A stretch of 41,391 nucleotides of DNA from a bacterium. Its GTDB lineage: Bacteria; Patescibacteriota; Patescibacteriia; 2-01-FULL-39-33. Under the pieces are notes generated by a model, which made no database searches, had not been told where the DNA came from, and worked only from the letters and a program-made list of their open reading frames with translations. The DNA lies in NCBI GenBank assembly GCA_029558735.1, contig JAKQDP010000057.1:1-41391 (forward strand). Direction: 5' to 3'. The position numbers and the translations under genes were made by a program. Positions 39,582-41,391 of the stretch are shown here, one piece after another (the stretch's first letter is position 1; each line of letters begins with the position of its first letter).

Positions 39582-40520
39582 TTATTCAAATAAAAAATTA
39601 ATCACCACAAATAAAATATATAAAGCTAATAGGACAAGACCTTCGCGGCGGTCCATTTTTTTGTGGCTTTTATAAAACCAGGCAAAGCAAATCAAGACTA
39701 GGGCCATAAATATCGCCGTCAGCCAGTAAGTAGCGTCAATATTAAAATTGATTGGCCTTAGGAAAGCCAGGACGCCTAAAATTAAAGTATTAGTGAAGGA
39801 CGAGCTTAATAAGTGGCTAAGCGACAATTCTGAAGATTTTTTGCGCCAAGAGGTCAGGGCAATGCTGATTTCCGGCAGGTTGGTGCCAAGAGAAAAAACA
39901 ATCAGACCCATCGTCAGTTTGCTAATGGTGATGTATTCCAATAATTGGACGGTAATTACCACAATATAATGGGAAACAATTAGGATACCGATAGTGCCGC
40001 TAATCGCCAGAATAATTGATTGCCCCGGCCGGTCGCTGATGGCGGTATGAAGGCTGGTTTGGTGGTCCAACCGGTTGAGGCGATACAAATAAGCGACTAA
40101 GCCAAGGTAAAGTCCGATCATAATCAGGCCGTCGGTAGCGCCATAATAGCCGTTGAGGCCGAAAAAAATCGGCGTCATTGTTACCAGTAGGGCGGGAATG
40201 ACGCCGGCTAAGCGGCCGTCGGTTTTGATTTTGCGATTAAGTAGAATACTGACACCCAAAATCAGTCCCAGCATCACCATAACGCCGCCAATAATATTGC
40301 CGACCGACAAGGGGGCAACTTGATTAATAGTGGCGTTGATGCCTAGTGATAATTCCGGCAGGCTGGTGATGATGCCCAATAACAGGCCAAAAACAAACAG
40401 CCGGATTTTTAAAATGGCGCCTAAGCGCTTGATGTGATTGACTGTCAGTTCGGCCAGCCAACCCAAAGCGACAAATAGTATCAGTAGCAATACGGAATTA
40501 ATTAGAATCAGCATAATCAA
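39582..40520 (-). CDS. CaCA-family cation (Na+/Ca2+) exchanger-like protein
   Basis: 312 residues with about ten hydrophobic helices and two inverted alpha-repeats. Repeat 1 reads TSLPELSLGINATINQVAPL then SVGNIIGGVMVMLGLILG. Repeat 2 reads FSLGTNLPEISIALTSWRKK then SELSLSHLLSSSFTNTLILG. Both keep the T-x-LPE core that coordinates cations. In repeat 1 the Asn of GN is kept. In repeat 2 the usual GN/GD position reads SH, and GSN reads SSS, so one ion-binding site should differ from known exchangers. It is expected to exchange a divalent cation for Na+ or H+; the ion is uncertain. It sits behind the HTH gene on the same strand. Confidence 0.85.
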   Translation of the reverse strand: MIMLILINSVLLLILFVALGWLAELTVNHIKRLGAILKIRLFVFGLLLGIITSLPELSLGINATINQVAPLSVGNIIGGVMVMLGLILGVSILLNRKIKTDGRLAGVIPALLVTMTPIFFGLNGYYGATDGLIMIGLYLGLVAYLYRLNRLDHQTSLHTAISDRPGQSIILAISGTIGILIVSHYIVVITVQLLEYITISKLTMGLIVFSLGTNLPEISIALTSWRKKSSELSLSHLLSSSFTNTLILGVLAFLRPINFNIDATYWLTAIFMALVLICFAWFYKSHKKMDRREGLVLLALYILFVVINFLFE

Positions 40521-40561
40521 TTTTATTAACCGTAATTAAAAAAGTTTTTCAGTTTGGATTA

Positions 40562-40590
40562 ATTATAGCACAAAAAACCGCGCCAATTAA
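40562..40590 (-). promoter_or_regulatory. Promoter of the exchanger, overlapping the upstream terminator
   Basis: Minus strand TTAATT (40590-40585) lies in the loop of the terminator of the HTH gene, and TATAAT (40567-40562) follows after 17 bp. The -35 is weak. About 41 bp separate the -10 from the ATG at 40520. Confidence 0.45.
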
Positions 40591-40605
40591 TTATTGAGGC
40601 GCGGT
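40572..40605 (-). terminator. Intrinsic terminator of the HTH gene, partly inside its coding end
   Basis: A perfect 8-bp stem ACCGCGCC (40577-40584) with GGCGCGGT (40598-40605), loop of 13 nt, and minus-strand T-run at 40577-40572. The 3' end of the coding sequence lies in its arm. Confidence 0.85.
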
Positions 40606-40953
40606 TGGAGAGGAGGTTGGACGAGGTGGTTTATTGTTTGAGGGTTTATTGGCGTGGTCATTTTTTTCTTGGGAGCTGATGGTTTTCGGGTTGGGGGAGT
40701 AGAGCTTGTTTTTGATTTTCCATTTGTCCACATATTGGCCAATACCGTCGCGGTTGAATTTGTTGAGCGTTTTAACTCGCGATTGTGACCATTTGAGCAA
40801 ACTTTCAAAATTGATTTTATAGACCCCGCGGACGACAATATAAAGCACCTCCTGGTCCTTGATGGCTCGGCGAATGGTTTTCTCGCTGATGCCGAACAGG
40901 TTGGCTGCTTGGGAAATCGTCACGCGAATCGGTTGTTTTTGTTCAGAGGGCAT
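40591..40953 (-). CDS. Small HTH (MerR/excisionase-like) DNA-binding protein
   Basis: 120 residues. The N-terminal 60 residues are a helix-turn-helix of the MerR/excisionase type: VTISQAANLFGISEKTIRRA followed by IKDQEVLYIVVRGVYKINFE, where the last part is the beta wing. The C-terminal half is basic and low-complexity (KTISSQEKNDHANKPSNNKP). It could regulate its own region, for example through the 30-bp palindrome at 41080-41109, which lies about 130 bp upstream of its start; that link is inference. The start at 40953 has no Shine-Dalgarno sequence. Confidence 0.75.
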   Translation of the reverse strand: MPSEQKQPIRVTISQAANLFGISEKTIRRAIKDQEVLYIVVRGVYKINFESLLKWSQSRVKTLNKFNRDGIGQYVDKWKIKNKLYSPNPKTISSQEKNDHANKPSNNKPPRPTSSPTAPQ

Positions 40954-41022
40954 TTTTGCGGTATTGAATTTTTTGGATTGATAAATTTAGAAATTTAAAA
41001 TTTTAAATTAGAAATTATTGTA

Positions 41023-41031
41023 TTATCCACA
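41023..41031 (+). promoter_or_regulatory. Perfect DnaA-box sequence
   Basis: TTATCCACA matches the strongest DnaA box. It lies in the AT-rich divergent gap between the HTH gene and the second sigma gene. It is single, with no second box or dnaA/dnaN nearby, so it is not an origin by itself. Confidence 0.4.
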
Positions 41032-41079
41032 CCAGTAATAAGCCCTTAAAACAATAACTCCAAAATCCTATTTTTACTG

Positions 41080-41109
41080 AGATTTGTCTAGACATGTCTA
41101 GACAAATCT
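41080..41109. promoter_or_regulatory. Perfect 30-bp palindrome, likely operator
   Basis: The 30 bp are self-complementary and contain two tandem copies of TGTCTAGACA (41085-41104 as a pair), flanked by AGATT and AATCT. Each copy is itself a palindrome. It lies about 58 bp upstream of the second sigma promoter, and a half-site TTGTCTAAGA recurs at 41201-41210 near the expected start of transcription. Confidence 0.6.
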
Positions 41110-41166
41110 TACAATTTTTAATCTTTTTAGTCAAGTTCGCAAGCTGATTAAAAAGCAGTAAAACCA

Positions 41167-41195
41167 TTGCCAGAAAATAATTTTTGTATTATAAT
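41167..41195 (+). promoter_or_regulatory. Promoter of the second ECF sigma gene
   Basis: TTGCCA (41167-41172), 17 bp, perfect TATAAT (41190-41195). The expected leader to the ATG at 41252 is about 50 nt. Confidence 0.75.
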
Positions 41196-41251
41196 TACTT
41201 TTGTCTAAGATAAGTTGGTGTAACAAACATTCAATTATTTCGTCTCATCTA

Positions 41252-41391
41252 ATGAAGAATCCTTTGAGTCAGCAGATTCTTTTTTTGAAAGTCAAAAACC
41301 AGGACCCGGAAGCCTATGGCCAATTTTACGATTTATACGTTAAGCGTATTTATCGTTTTATTTATTTTAAGGTTAATTCGGTTTCCGACAG
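41252..41391 (+). CDS. Second ECF-type sigma factor (5' end only, cut by the window)
   Basis: ATG at 41252 opens a frame that runs off the window after 46 full codons. The visible part starts MKNPLSQQILFLKVKNQDPE and continues AYGQFYDLYVKRIYRFIYFK, which matches sigma-70 region 2 and resembles the start of the sigma factor at 38134-38703 (ADFGLLYDRYIKKIYNYIYW). It is transcribed from a good promoter and lies behind the 30-bp palindrome. Region 4 and any anti-sigma partner lie outside the window. Confidence 0.8.
   Translation, partial: MKNPLSQQILFLKVKNQDPEAYGQFYDLYVKRIYRFIYFKVNSVSD

Noticed and set aside
40587-40838. Alternative minus-strand frame overlapping the HTH gene
   Set aside because: It lacks the helix-turn-helix and is low-complexity; the 40591-40953 frame has a clear domain.
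41023-41109. DnaA box and AT-rich DNA as a replication origin
   Set aside because: Only one box, and no dnaA, dnaN or gidA nearby.

Overview
The window looks like a chromosomal segment of a Candidate Phyla Radiation (Patescibacteria, Parcubacteria-like) bacterium. The evidence is AT-leaning DNA, very tight gene packing, and several families I associate with this group. These include a secreted MopE/lamin-tail surface protein, 'YYLAGNNVRHPFP'-type surface repeats fused to an HELGHH peptidase, a GASTQ-type thymidylate kinase, a small DUF5663-like protein and a single-pass baseplate-J-like protein. Most genes have no Shine-Dalgarno sequence. TGA is used as a stop, so this is not the TGA=Gly lineage. 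No rRNA, insertion sequence, prophage or CRISPR array was seen, and there is one tRNA (Pro-CGG).

Region by region. 1-7.4 kb: a giant surface protein, HU, a GT-B glycosyltransferase and a secreted zinc-peptidase-like protein. 7.4-11 kb: a TrmH/SpoU methyltransferase, tRNA-Pro, UppS, a small membrane protein transcribed divergently from RarA, and a DUF5663-like protein. 11-16.2 kb: a 1295-aa protein of unknown function, a Nudix hydrolase, an EF-Tu-domain-2-like protein and QueH. 16.3-20.1 kb: a six-gene envelope operon built around a slipin and ending in an HtrA-like protein that has lost all three catalytic residues. 20.2-24.2 kb: a small orphan and DnaE. 24.2-25.9 kb: a decayed membrane-anchored Clp ATPase pseudogene, a baseplate-J-like protein and a 46-residue membrane peptide. 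26.0-28.2 kb: one reading frame that joins MiaB to MiaA.

On the minus strand, 28.2-30.4 kb holds two small proteins and GatB. 30.5-34.2 kb is a dTTP-supply cluster (dCMP deaminase, P-loop NMP-kinase-like protein, two thymidylate kinases, thymidylate synthase). 34.3-36.4 kb is secE-nusG-rplK-rplA, with an L1-binding-site mimic just before rplA. 36.6-38.7 kb is an ECF sigma factor with a membrane anti-sigma-like partner. 39.2-41.4 kb holds a small orphan, a CaCA-type cation exchanger, an HTH protein and the 5' end of a second ECF sigma factor.

The most striking items are the MiaB-MiaA fusion, the slipin/pseudo-HtrA envelope operon, the Clp pseudogene, repeated overlap of terminator and promoter elements, a hairpin at the very 5' end of the predicted dnaE transcript, the L1 leader mimic, and a perfect 30-bp palindrome upstream of the second sigma gene. 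All assignments come from reading motifs by eye; no database search was run.
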